A program made the position numbers and the translations under genes. A stretch of 64,000 bases of DNA from Pseudolabrys sp. (lineage in GTDB: Bacteria; Pseudomonadota; Alphaproteobacteria; Rhizobiales; Xanthobacteraceae), in NCBI GenBank assembly GCA_017849615.1, contig JAFIGS010000023.1, positions 1 to 64,000 of the forward strand, in the 5' to 3' direction. The notes under the pieces were generated by a model. It was not told where the DNA came from, did no database searches, and worked only from the letters and a program-made list of their open reading frames with translations. This document shows, one piece after another, positions 17,437 through 25,424 of this stretch; position 1 is the first letter of the stretch; the number at the start of each line of letters is the position of its first letter.

Positions 17437-17793
17437 TTATCGCGTCAAGCCGGCGCGTTGTCCCTCAGGCGACCTGGCTCCGGCGGACTTGCAACGCTGC
17501 TCGAAAACGAAGAGCCGGATCGCCGACGACAGATTGCCGTGCTGACGTTCGGCATCGATGCGGGCAACCAGTTGCGACAGATGCAGCCCGAGATCGCGGG
17601 CAATCTGACGCAACTCCTGCCAGAACACGTCCTCGAGACTGACGCTGGTCTTGTGACGTCCCACGACGATGGAACGCTTGAGCACGCGGGAACGCAAATA
17701 GCCGCTGTTCTCGTGGTTCGACAATCTCTGAAGGGAGCGCGATGACGCCCCGTCGCGAGGACCGTCAGCATGGCGCGTTAGTTTTTCAGTCAT
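17437..17793 (-). CDS. ribbon-helix-helix domain protein, RHH_4 type
   Basis: Small protein of 118 residues. The core, LKRSIVVGRHKTSVSLED then FWQELRQIARDLG and AIRLFVFEQ (about residues 35-100), is a ribbon-helix-helix fold of the RHH_4 type, found almost only in Alphaproteobacteria. The short beta strand HKTSVSLE would contact DNA if it is a regulator; some members have no proven DNA target. Start 17793 has GAGG about nine bases upstream; ATG at 17820 is also in frame. It lies 187 bp downstream of the trypsin operon on the same strand, so it could be the last gene of that unit or separate. Confidence 0.75.
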   Translation of the reverse strand: MTEKLTRHADGPRDGASSRSLQRLSNHENSGYLRSRVLKRSIVVGRHKTSVSLEDVFWQELRQIARDLGLHLSQLVARIDAERQHGNLSSAIRLFVFEQRCKSAGARSPEGQRAGLTR

Positions 17794-17980
17794 GGCTTGC
17801 CTCGACTGATTGCACCTCATTTTAAGTATTATAGCACGACATATCCTTCAGGTTGTAGTCTTTTTTCGCATTCCGACGACAACGGAGAAAACACTGCAGA
17901 TGAAATCTGGCCACCGGCAAATAGTACGAGAGCACCAGTCACGGTGCGCTACCGCCCAGCGCGAACGCCAGAAGCCTTAT

Positions 17981-20020
17981 TCACCGCTCCACTTTCTTTT
18001 TCTTGACCGCCAGCGCTTCGGCGCGGCTATTGCTCGGCACGCCGTTGCGCGATTGCGGTGTAGCCGGTGCTACCGAGCGGCCGCCGATCCGGTCCGCGAT
18101 CCAGCGCTGATAGGACGACACCCGGGTATAGACGCCGTATTTGTTCGGCTCGCCGCAGCCCTCGCCCCAGCTTACCACGCCGGCCTGATAGAAACCGCCA
18201 TTGCCGTTGCCGACGACCAGCGGCCCGCCCGAGTCGCCCTGGCATGAATCCTTGCCGCCGGCGCGGAAGCCGGCGCACAACATCCCGGACGTAATGCCCC
18301 CGGCATAGGCGGTCGGCGCGTTGCAGGCCTCGTTCGACACGATCTGCAGGCTGACCCGCCGCAGCACGTTCTGCACGTCGCCGCCTTCCGCCGTATAGCC
18401 CCAGCCGATGGCGGTGGCCTGTTGCCCGCCTTCGGCGCGTTGGGCGAGTTCGGGCGGCAGCGGCTGCACCGTGGTGACGGCGGCGCGCTGCGTCAGTTGC
18501 AGCAGCGCGACGTCGTTCTCCTGCGAGACCGTGTCGTAGCCCTCATGCACGATGATGCGGCTCACGCCATAAATACGGCCACCGCTCGCAAGCTGGTTGC
18601 TGCCGCCATAGACCTGGACGTTCGCCGCCTGCTCCGGCTTGACGCAGTGCGCCGCCGTCAGCACCCAGTCGGCGGCGATGAACGAGCCGCCGCAGAAATG
18701 GCCGTCGCGCGGATTGGAATTTCGCACGCTGATCGAGGCCATGAACGGATAGGCCGTCGGCGGCGCCGCCTCGCCGCCCATGATGCGCGGCTTCAGCGCC
18801 AGCAGGCGCGTGCGGGACTGGAGATACTGCAGCGCGTCGCGCATCACCAGTGGCGTGTTGTTCTGCGCGGCGGCCGTCCGCGGATACAGCGAACGCGGGC
18901 CAAGTTGCAGCCCTTGCGCCGAGGGCGCGGCCGGCGCGGGGGGCGCGCCGGCAGAACGCGTCTGCGTCTGGCCCGGTGCGACGGCGGCCATGCGCGGCGC
19001 CGCCGGAGCCGTCAACGGCGGCACCGGCGGCTGCGCCACTTGCGGTCTGGCCTGCCGCGGCGGCTGCGGCTTGCCGGCCATGCGATCCTGAATCCACTGA
19101 TACACCGGCGCAACGCGCGTATAGACGCCGAACTTCATCGGCCGGGCGCAGCCTTCACCCCAACTGACGATACCGGCCTGCACATAGCTGCCCTGCCGAT
19201 CGCCGACCATCAGCGGCGCGCCGCCGCTGCCCTGGCAGGAGTCCTTGCCGCCTTCGGGAAAGCCGGCGCACATCATGCCGTCCTTCACCACGCCGGCGTA
19301 AGAGGCGATGCCGTTGCAGGTCTGGTTGCTGAAGATCTGCACGGAGACGCGCCGCAGCGCGTTCTGCACCTCGAAACCTTCCGGCGTCAGGCCCCAGCCG
19401 ATGACGGTGCCGATGGCGGCAGCCGGCGCCAGCTTCTCGACATTGGCCGGCGTCAGCAAGGGCAGCGTCTTGCCCTTGAACGGCGTGGCCAGGTGCAACA
19501 GCGCGACGTCGTTTTCCAGCGTGTCGTCGTCGAATTTTTCGTGAATAACGACGCGGTCGACCGCGTGGATGGCGCCGCCGCTCTCCAGATCGGCGCTGCC
19601 GCCATAGACGTGGATCTTCGCCGCCGAGTCCGGTGCGATACAGTGTGCGGCGGTCAGCACCCAGTTGGCGGCGATGAACGAGCCGCCGCAGAAATGCCCG
19701 ACGCGCGGGTCCACACCCTTCAAACCGATGGAGGCAGCCCACGGATCGACGCCGGCGGGGGCCAACTGGCCGCCAATGACGCGCGACCTCACCGACAGGA
19801 GGCGCGTGCCGATGGCGATGCTCTGAATCGCGTCACGCATCGTCAGCGTGGTGTTGCTGTGGCTGGTTTGGACGGTCACTGGCGGATAGAGCAGCCGCGG
19901 GCCGAAATGCTGTTCGTATTGCGCGTGCGCCGGCGCGGCCGCGCAGGCGGCCATCGCCGCGAGCGCGGCAGAGAGGCTAAGTGCCCTATTGCGCGGCCGT
20001 GCGTACGCCGGTGACGCCAT
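17981..20020 (-). CDS. secreted double trypsin-domain protein, first domain degenerate
   Basis: Exported protein of 679 residues with two S1 (trypsin-fold) domains. A signal peptide ends near AHA-QY (residue 33). Domain 1 (about 80-305) has TAAHC and ENDVALLHL but, where GDSGGP is expected, reads CQGSGGAPL: Asp194 (chymotrypsin numbering) is missing and Ser is displaced, so it is probably inactive or altered. A Pro/Ala-rich linker (about 305-375) follows. Domain 2 (about 405-635) has TAAHC, ENDVALLQL and an intact CQGDSGGPL, with Asp at the trypsin specificity position (DSCQGDS). The C-terminus is basic, with KKKK. The halves are clear duplicates (both carry GHFCGGSFIAA and VSWGEGC). Start 20020 is within the upstream gene; 20047 would lengthen the overlap to 62 bp. 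Confidence 0.88.
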   Translation of the reverse strand: MASPAYARPRNRALSLSAALAAMAACAAAPAHAQYEQHFGPRLLYPPVTVQTSHSNTTLTMRDAIQSIAIGTRLLSVRSRVIGGQLAPAGVDPWAASIGLKGVDPRVGHFCGGSFIAANWVLTAAHCIAPDSAAKIHVYGGSADLESGGAIHAVDRVVIHEKFDDDTLENDVALLHLATPFKGKTLPLLTPANVEKLAPAAAIGTVIGWGLTPEGFEVQNALRRVSVQIFSNQTCNGIASYAGVVKDGMMCAGFPEGGKDSCQGSGGAPLMVGDRQGSYVQAGIVSWGEGCARPMKFGVYTRVAPVYQWIQDRMAGKPQPPRQARPQVAQPPVPPLTAPAAPRMAAVAPGQTQTRSAGAPPAPAAPSAQGLQLGPRSLYPRTAAAQNNTPLVMRDALQYLQSRTRLLALKPRIMGGEAAPPTAYPFMASISVRNSNPRDGHFCGGSFIAADWVLTAAHCVKPEQAANVQVYGGSNQLASGGRIYGVSRIIVHEGYDTVSQENDVALLQLTQRAAVTTVQPLPPELAQRAEGGQQATAIGWGYTAEGGDVQNVLRRVSLQIVSNEACNAPTAYAGGITSGMLCAGFRAGGKDSCQGDSGGPLVVGNGNGGFYQAGVVSWGEGCGEPNKYGVYTRVSSYQRWIADRIGGRSVAPATPQSRNGVPSNSRAEALAVKKKKVER

Positions 20021-20921
20021 TGATCCAGTCCCGATATTTGCTGACATTGACGTAGACGCCCGGATAGCGCCTCTCGGTGCAGCCCGCGCCCCAGCTCACG
20101 ATGCCGATCAGCACCGGCACGCCGCGTTCGTCATAGATAAACGAGGGGCCGCCGCTGTCGCCCTGGCAGGAGTCGGCAGCGCCGAGTCCGCCGCAGAGCA
20201 TCCTGTCGGTGACGGCGCCGCCATAGGCTTCGTTGCATTTGTCGTTGCCGACCACCGGCACGATGGCGAGCAGCAGATTGCCGGAAATCGGGCTGCCGAC
20301 ATTGAAGGACGCGCTGCCCCAGCCGGTAATCAGCATGCGGTCGCCGTCGCGAAGTCCGATCGCGACCAATGTGTCGGAGGCGATGCTGACCGGCGTGCCG
20401 GGCAGCGGCTCGGAAAATTGCAGCAGCGCCAGATCGTTCTCGGGCACGCCTTGCGCCGTGATGCGATAGTCGGGATGCGGCAGGATGCGGGCCACGGGCG
20501 TGGATACGCCGTCGCGGTACAGAACATTGGTGCCGAACAGAATCTGCAGTTGTGCGGGCGCGAGCGGCGCGATCTGCGTCCGGCTATCCGTGCCCGTGGC
20601 CTCGGCCACGCAATGCGCCGCAGTCAGGACCCAGGCCGGCGCGATCAGAACGCCGCCGCAATAATGGCCGCGCTGCTGCGGCACGCCGGCGACCCCGATC
20701 GACACGACGTTGCTCTGCGCGCGGTCCGGCATCACGCTGGCCGTTCCGAGGAAGACCTGCTGCGGCTCGCCAGACCTGAGCTGTTCGACCCTTTGCTGGT
20801 ATTGCCGCTCCACATTCGGCAGCGAGCGCAGGATGCTGTCCTGCGTTTGCGCGCGAACGCCGGCGACGAGCGCCAGCCCGATGGCGGCGGCCGCCAGACC
20901 TCGTGTGGCCGCGCCCGTCAT
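19986..20921 (-). CDS. secreted trypsin-like serine protease
   Basis: Exported S1-family protease of 311 residues. Signal peptide in the first 24 residues (AAAAIGLALVAGVRAQ), then a short coiled segment with RQYQQRVEQLRSG, then the protease domain (about 65-305) with TAAHC, ENDLALLQF, DSCQGDSGGP and SWGAGC. The full His-Asp-Ser triad is present and Asp at the primary specificity position predicts cleavage after Arg or Lys. There is no obvious propeptide cleavage site of the IVGG type; the region reads VVSIGVAG, so activation by N-terminal insertion may not apply. Its ATG overlaps the previous stop as ATGA and its 3' end overlaps the double-trypsin gene by 35 bp. Confidence 0.9.
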   Translation of the reverse strand: MTGAATRGLAAAAIGLALVAGVRAQTQDSILRSLPNVERQYQQRVEQLRSGEPQQVFLGTASVMPDRAQSNVVSIGVAGVPQQRGHYCGGVLIAPAWVLTAAHCVAEATGTDSRTQIAPLAPAQLQILFGTNVLYRDGVSTPVARILPHPDYRITAQGVPENDLALLQFSEPLPGTPVSIASDTLVAIGLRDGDRMLITGWGSASFNVGSPISGNLLLAIVPVVGNDKCNEAYGGAVTDRMLCGGLGAADSCQGDSGGPSFIYDERGVPVLIGIVSWGAGCTERRYPGVYVNVSKYRDWINGVTGVRTAAQ

Positions 20922-21985
20922 TTTCCCGCTCCGCCATTAGCCGCGATGATGCTCTTGATCCAGGGCACGAAGTGCTGGACGTCGAGATAGGCGTTCATCT
21001 TGTCCACGACGGGTGGACACACCGCCGGCCACGACACCATGCCGCCCATATATTGCTGCCCCGATGCGTCGCGCATGATCACCGGGCCACCGCCAAAGCG
21101 GTAGCAGACGTCGTGATGCGCCGAGAGCGAGGAGGCGCAGAACACGCCGGCGCCCTTGAGCTTGGGAAAGTTGCCGGCGGAAAAGCAGGAGTCGCCGCGC
21201 ACGGCGACCTGCAACAGCTGCTGCACCTCGCCCTTCTGCCGCGCCAGCAATGCCAGATTGGTGACGCCCCACCCCACGACGTGGCCGATATCGCCCTTCC
21301 GGCTCATCGGCGATGGCCCTTCCAGTTTGAGCGGCGGACCGAAACTCTGGCCGTTGGTATCGATCTTCAGAAGCGCAACATCGTTCTTCAGGGTCCGCGG
21401 ATCGTACTGCGGATGCACCACGATCTTGCGGACCGCGACCTTGGGACCGGGCTGCGACAGGCGCGTCGTGTTGAACAGCGCGAAGACCTCCGGATCGATC
21501 GGCCAGCGCCGCGTCCAGGCGAAGGTGCAATGCGCGGCGGTCAGCACCCATTGCGGCGCGATCAGCGTGCCGACGCAGACATAGCCTTCCTGCGGCGGGC
21601 GCTGGTCTTCGACGAGCGCCACCAGGAACGGAAAGGTGCGCTCCGGCAGGATATCCAGCGCCTGTTCCGGCGGCGCGCCTTGATCGTGGCCGAGCGGCGT
21701 AATGACGCGGTCGTCGTGATTGTTGCCGTTGTGATTGCGCGTGCCGTCCGGATTGGGCCGCAAAGCCGGATTCGGCGGAAACACCGACGGCGCCTTGAAG
21801 GTCTCGTTGAGATTGCGAATGATGTCTTCCTCGCGGGTGATGCCGCGAGCGCGGTCAGGTGCGGTGAACAACGACGCGAGGACGGCAAGCATCCCCGTAG
21901 CCCGGATGAAGCGCAGCGAAATCCGGGGCCACGATCCCGGGTTTCGCTTCGCTCCACCCGGGCAACATGCAATGATCGTCACCAT
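20918..21985 (-). CDS. secreted trypsin-fold protein lacking the catalytic serine
   Basis: Protein of 355 residues, third S1-fold gene in the operon. The fold and two members of the triad are clear: GTLIAPQWVLTAAHC and LKNDVALLKI. The Ser loop, however, reads VCYRFGGGPVI where CQGDSGGP is expected, so Ser195 is Gly and Asp194 is Phe, giving a pseudoprotease. Nucleotides at the loop are in frame and neighbouring motifs are intact, arguing against a sequencing slip. Start at 21985 overlaps the upstream stop by 7 bp (ATGGTGA). This places about 23 codons of a dispersed repeat (21894-21963) at the N-terminus. ATG at 21892, right after the repeat, begins a more usual short signal peptide (MLAVLASLFTAP) and may be the true start. 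The stop overlaps the next gene as ATGA. Confidence 0.82.
   Translation of the reverse strand: MVTIIACCPGGAKRNPGSWPRISLRFIRATGMLAVLASLFTAPDRARGITREEDIIRNLNETFKAPSVFPPNPALRPNPDGTRNHNGNNHDDRVITPLGHDQGAPPEQALDILPERTFPFLVALVEDQRPPQEGYVCVGTLIAPQWVLTAAHCTFAWTRRWPIDPEVFALFNTTRLSQPGPKVAVRKIVVHPQYDPRTLKNDVALLKIDTNGQSFGPPLKLEGPSPMSRKGDIGHVVGWGVTNLALLARQKGEVQQLLQVAVRGDSCFSAGNFPKLKGAGVFCASSLSAHHDVCYRFGGGPVIMRDASGQQYMGGMVSWPAVCPPVVDKMNAYLDVQHFVPWIKSIIAANGGAGK
21894..21963. repeat. dispersed repeat inside the 5' end of the pseudoprotease gene
   Basis: CCCGTAGCCCGG followed by AGCGCAGCGAAATCCGGG, a short gap and the inverted half CCCGGGTTTCGCTTCGCTCC, ending CACCCGGGC. It shares its core with 2203-2356. 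Elsewhere in this window such repeats are intergenic; here it lies between, or within, coupled coding sequences of one operon. Confidence 0.7.
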
Positions 21986-23937
21986 GACGTCCGCCTGTCG
22001 ATGATGGTGACGCGGCGCTGCGAGGCGGCGGCGCGGGCTTTCACCTTGGTGGACTTGCGGGTGACCTTCGGCGCCGGGGCGGCGCCTGCTTCGCTGGTCG
22101 CCGCCGGCGCGGTCGTGGCGCCATGCGATGCTGCCGTCGCCGCGGCGGCCGCTCCATTGGGCTTGGCATTGCCGGCGACACCGGCGTTGTCGGTGATGCC
22201 CTTGTAGCGGATCAGCCGATATCCGTGCATCTCGCTCGGGCGATAGGTGCGCTCGCAGACGCCCTGACACAGAAAGCGCGTCGAGGATTCCAGCACGACA
22301 AAGGCGATGGCGGCGCCCTCGGCCATGCCGGTGAACAGCCGCACATGGCGTTGCGGCCAGTCGAAGGCGTCGCCCGGCCTGAGATCGGCGAGGCTGTCGA
22401 GATCGGTGGCGACATCGAGCAGCCCGGAGGTGCCGCGCTTGTCGATGCCCCAGGCCCGCGACACGAAACCGGAGCAATCGACGCCGGCGGAGTCGGCGAA
22501 GACACAGTAATTGAATTCGGCCTGGCGGCAGGTGCAGAGGTTGCCGGCCAGCGCGCCCCATTCGGTGCGGGTGCGGAAGGTGGCCGGCGTGTCATCGTCG
22601 CCCCAGCGATAGGGCATCGGGCCGATGGTGGTGCCGATCATGTCGCGGGTGAAGTTGCGCGGCCGCAGCCAGACATAGGAGCGCACCGGGTCGCAGCGGC
22701 TCTCGATGCCGGACCGCTCGAAGTTCTCGCGCTGCATCGTCCAGTTGACGGTGAGATAGGCGCGCGCATTCTCCAGCACCTTGGCGCGGGAAACCGGCGG
22801 CGCGGCGATGTCGATCTCAACAGGCGCGCCGGCGCCGTTGAACGGCGTCGAGTTGTCGCCCTGCACCGTGGTATCGACCGCGATCTCGCGCAATTTGCGC
22901 GACAGGCTCTTGAGTTCGGTGTCGCCCAGGCGGCGGTTGCCGGCGCGCGGCGGCGCGGCGAAATCGTATTCGTCGATCCTGACGCCCTCGACGGTCGAGC
23001 GCAGCACGCGCGCCTGTCCGCCGCCGGTAATGGCGATGAAATTGCGGGTGACCATCTCGAAGTTGTCGAGCGGCACATGAACGACGCCGGACAGCTTGCC
23101 GGCCTTGTCGAAGCGCTGCACCACGACGCGTACGGTGAGCGCCGGCTTCACCGCCACGATTTCCTCGCTGACGACATAGCGGTTGTCGCCGGTGCCGGTG
23201 GAAATCTCATAGGCCTGCGCCAACTGGCCGCCGGCGACCGAGCGCACGGTCAGCGGATGCGTGCCGTTCTGCCGCTCGTCATTGACGATCATTTCCTGCG
23301 CGCCGCGCCGCGTCAGCCGGCGCGCGCGGATCGACGGATCGGAACCGTTCGGCGTCGATTGCAACGTCGTGAAGGTGGCCGGATCGACATTGCGCTGGAT
23401 GGTCGCCTGCGTGCGATGCGAGAAGTCGATCAGGCGGATCGCCGTCGGCAGGCCGACAATGTCCTCGGTATCGAAGCCCTCGGGGAATTTGGCGCGGCCG
23501 AGCACGCGGCCCTCGTCGTTGAAGAAAACGAGATCGTTGGCGAGCGGGCCGCGCACGGCCATCAGGCCGTCGCGGATCCACATGAACTGACCCGGCATCT
23601 GGCCGATCTGCTCCGGCGCGGTGCGGATCATGTTGAGCGTGTCGGGGTTCGGCTCGGCGGTCACCGGCGGCGGCAGCGCGCCGGGCGAACGCGGATCGTT
23701 CGGCGGCGGTGGCGGGCCGGCCGGGGCCTGCGCGCGGATCGCCGGTTCCTCGAATGGCGGTCTCGCCGGCCTGATCTGGCCGGGCTGCTGAAAGCGCTGC
23801 GTCGTCGAGACCGGAATGGTTGCCTGAACCGGCGGCGCTTTGGTTTCGCGGGCGGGCGCGGGCGCGAGCGCGCCGGGCGCAACGGCCATAACGAGCCCTA
23901 TATAGAAAGCGGCCGACAACGCCGCGCGCTTCCTCAT
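21979..23937 (-). CDS. secreted protein with C-terminal NlpC/P60-like cysteine peptidase domain
   Basis: First gene of the operon, 652 residues. Signal peptide (MRKRAALSAAFYIGLVMAVAPGALAPAPA) and a Pro-rich stretch to about residue 100. A central part to about 420 is rich in beta structure and I do not recognise it. The C-terminal domain (about 450-595) is NlpC/P60- or CHAP-like: catalytic Cys in DCSGFVSRAWG (about 492), His in PQRHVRLFTG (about 536) and a polar residue in VLESS. Such domains cut peptidoglycan stem peptides or related amide bonds. An extra Cys cluster, CTCRQAEFNYC, sits just before the catalytic Cys, and the tail is Ala/Lys-rich. Start at 23937 has GGGGA eight bases upstream; 23964 is in frame but has no such signal. 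Its stop overlaps the pseudoprotease start. Confidence 0.82.
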   Translation of the reverse strand: MRKRAALSAAFYIGLVMAVAPGALAPAPARETKAPPVQATIPVSTTQRFQQPGQIRPARPPFEEPAIRAQAPAGPPPPPNDPRSPGALPPPVTAEPNPDTLNMIRTAPEQIGQMPGQFMWIRDGLMAVRGPLANDLVFFNDEGRVLGRAKFPEGFDTEDIVGLPTAIRLIDFSHRTQATIQRNVDPATFTTLQSTPNGSDPSIRARRLTRRGAQEMIVNDERQNGTHPLTVRSVAGGQLAQAYEISTGTGDNRYVVSEEIVAVKPALTVRVVVQRFDKAGKLSGVVHVPLDNFEMVTRNFIAITGGGQARVLRSTVEGVRIDEYDFAAPPRAGNRRLGDTELKSLSRKLREIAVDTTVQGDNSTPFNGAGAPVEIDIAAPPVSRAKVLENARAYLTVNWTMQRENFERSGIESRCDPVRSYVWLRPRNFTRDMIGTTIGPMPYRWGDDDTPATFRTRTEWGALAGNLCTCRQAEFNYCVFADSAGVDCSGFVSRAWGIDKRGTSGLLDVATDLDSLADLRPGDAFDWPQRHVRLFTGMAEGAAIAFVVLESSTRFLCQGVCERTYRPSEMHGYRLIRYKGITDNAGVAGNAKPNGAAAAATAASHGATTAPAATSEAGAAPAPKVTRKSTKVKARAAASQRRVTIIDRRTSW

Positions 23938-24264
23938 CGCAGATCCCCGGTAGTAAGTATGCACTGCAGATTGCGTGAGTGAATTATAGCGACCATTGCG
24001 TGCGACTGAATCGCCGAGCGGAATTAACGCTAACGGCCACGGTCAACCGGGCGTGCAAACGGACGCAGCATGTGCCGCGATGAGACGGCGCGCTGTCGGC
24101 ACATCGACGGCAGCGGCAAGATCATGCCGATCCAGATCATCGCGGCGGCGGCAGCGACGGTGAGTGCTGCCGATGCGCGCCACAGGAAAGCCGTGACGCC
24201 ATTGCCACCCTTCGACAGCGCGCGGCGGCTGCGGACCAGCAGCCACAGCAGGTTGAGGCGGCGG
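23938..24264. other. gap between the protease operon and the exopolysaccharide locus
   Basis: About 330 bases. The first 100 presumably hold the promoter of the protease operon (AT-richer near 23955-24030). The rest reads as a hydrophobic frame on the minus strand that lacks any ATG or GTG start, so no gene is called. Confidence 0.4.
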
Positions 24265-25020
24265 CTAGCCGCCCGAGCCCCGGGTGATCTCGCGGAACAC
24301 GGTGCGTACGATGATCTTGATGTCGAGCCACAGCGACCAGGTCGCGATGTAGCGCAGATCGTAATCGAGCCGCTCGATCGCCGACAGCGCCACCGTGGTC
24401 TCGCCACGAAAGCCGCTGACCTGCGCCAGGCCCGTGACGCCCGGGCGCACGATATGGCGCTGGAAGTAGTATGGCGTGAGCTGCTCGTAGAGCATGCCGC
24501 CGGCCAGCATGCCGGGGACGTGCGGGCGAGGACCAACCAGCGACATGTCTCCTTTGAGCACGTTGATGAGCTGCGGCAGCTCATCGAGGCTCGACTTGCG
24601 CAGGATGCGGCCTATCCGCGTAACGCGCGGATCGTTGCCGACGGTCTGCTGCACGCCGCGCGCATCGCCGCGATCGGTGTACATCGTGCGAAACTTGAAA
24701 ATCCAAAAGCGTCGATTGCGATAGCCGTAGCGCTTCTGCCGGAAGAAAACGGGGCCCGGCGACGTCGCCTTGATCGCGATGGCGATGCCGATGAAGAGCG
24801 GTGCGAATGCGATCAGGCCGAACAAGGCGCCGGCGATATCGATCGCGCGCTTGGCCGCGATCATCGCATTCGACGGCTCGGGCATGACGCGTGAAACGGG
24901 CTGCTGCGACCGATGCTGAATGGGGCGCGTCTGCAATCGCTGCAGCAGCGAATCGGAGCCACCAAGCGCCGCCGCGTCTCCGGAACGGCGCAGTTGATCC
25001 ATCGGGATTGAAAAGTTCAT
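24265..25020 (-). CDS. undecaprenyl-phosphate sugar transferase, ExoY/WcaJ C-terminal type
   Basis: Initiating enzyme of exopolysaccharide synthesis: moves a sugar-1-phosphate from a nucleotide sugar to undecaprenyl phosphate at the inner membrane. 251 residues with a single membrane hairpin near 60-85 (DIAGALFGLIAFAPLFIGIAI) and the bacterial sugar transferase domain after it: SPGPVFFRQKRYG, FKFRTM, SLDELPQLINVLKGDMSLVGPRP and RPGVTGLAQVSG. It is the short ExoY-like form with no extra N-terminal membrane domain. Start at 25020 has GAGG eight bases upstream. It is divergent from the export genes that follow, opening the exopolysaccharide locus. The sugar cannot be told from sequence. Confidence 0.92.
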   Translation of the reverse strand: MNFSIPMDQLRRSGDAAALGGSDSLLQRLQTRPIQHRSQQPVSRVMPEPSNAMIAAKRAIDIAGALFGLIAFAPLFIGIAIAIKATSPGPVFFRQKRYGYRNRRFWIFKFRTMYTDRGDARGVQQTVGNDPRVTRIGRILRKSSLDELPQLINVLKGDMSLVGPRPHVPGMLAGGMLYEQLTPYYFQRHIVRPGVTGLAQVSGFRGETTVALSAIERLDYDLRYIATWSLWLDIKIIVRTVFREITRGSGG

Positions 25021-25170
25021 CGGCGTCCTCTTTCTGCGCGTGCAGTGCAGCGAGAGTGAACGGGCAATGTGAAGACACTGGGGCACGCACGCGACAGCGG
25101 CTGTCATAATGTGTGTCAAATTGTGTGCAGACTGACTGCACTGGTGCCGCGACATGAGGCAGAGTTGCGC

Positions 25171-25326
25171 ATGGAGGCCGTAAAACGGACCAAGTTTCGA
25201 TCTTTCCTCAACAACTGCATGTCAGGGCGCGACGAATGCAGCGCGTCGCAAATGCGCGGCGGCTTTCTGGTGCTTAATTTGCTTGTCTGGGTGGTCATTC
25301 TCGCGAGCTTTGAACTTCTCTCGTAA
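25171..25326 (+). CDS. possible 51-residue single-pass membrane peptide
   Basis: Short frame with a polar N-terminus containing two Cys (NNCMSGRDEC) and a C-terminal membrane helix (GFLVLNLLVWVVILASFELL). ATG at 25171, with GAGG about eleven bases upstream. No family is recognised. It lies alone between the initiating transferase and the export lipoprotein gene. The hydrophobic helix at the very end is suggestive of a real small protein, but coding evidence is thin. Confidence 0.35.
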   Translation: MEAVKRTKFRSFLNNCMSGRDECSASQMRGGFLVLNLLVWVVILASFELLS

Positions 25327-25424
25327 ATAATTCTCACCGGGCGCGGAACAACGACGCCATTCAAGCGTTCGCAACGTCAGCCGGGGGAATGTGCGTAACA
25401 ACGTTGTATTGTGTGGTGGCGAAC

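Noticed and set aside
19201-19245. Possible sequencing error behind the GSGGAPL loop of the first trypsin domain
   Set aside because: The frame is intact before and after and the loop has normal length; a single-base slip cannot produce it. It is kept as a real difference.
24030-24262. Hydrophobic minus-strand frame (WLLVRSRRALSK, then a membrane-like stretch) after the sugar transferase
   Set aside because: No ATG or GTG start follows the transferase stop in this frame; it may be a relic but cannot be supported as a gene.
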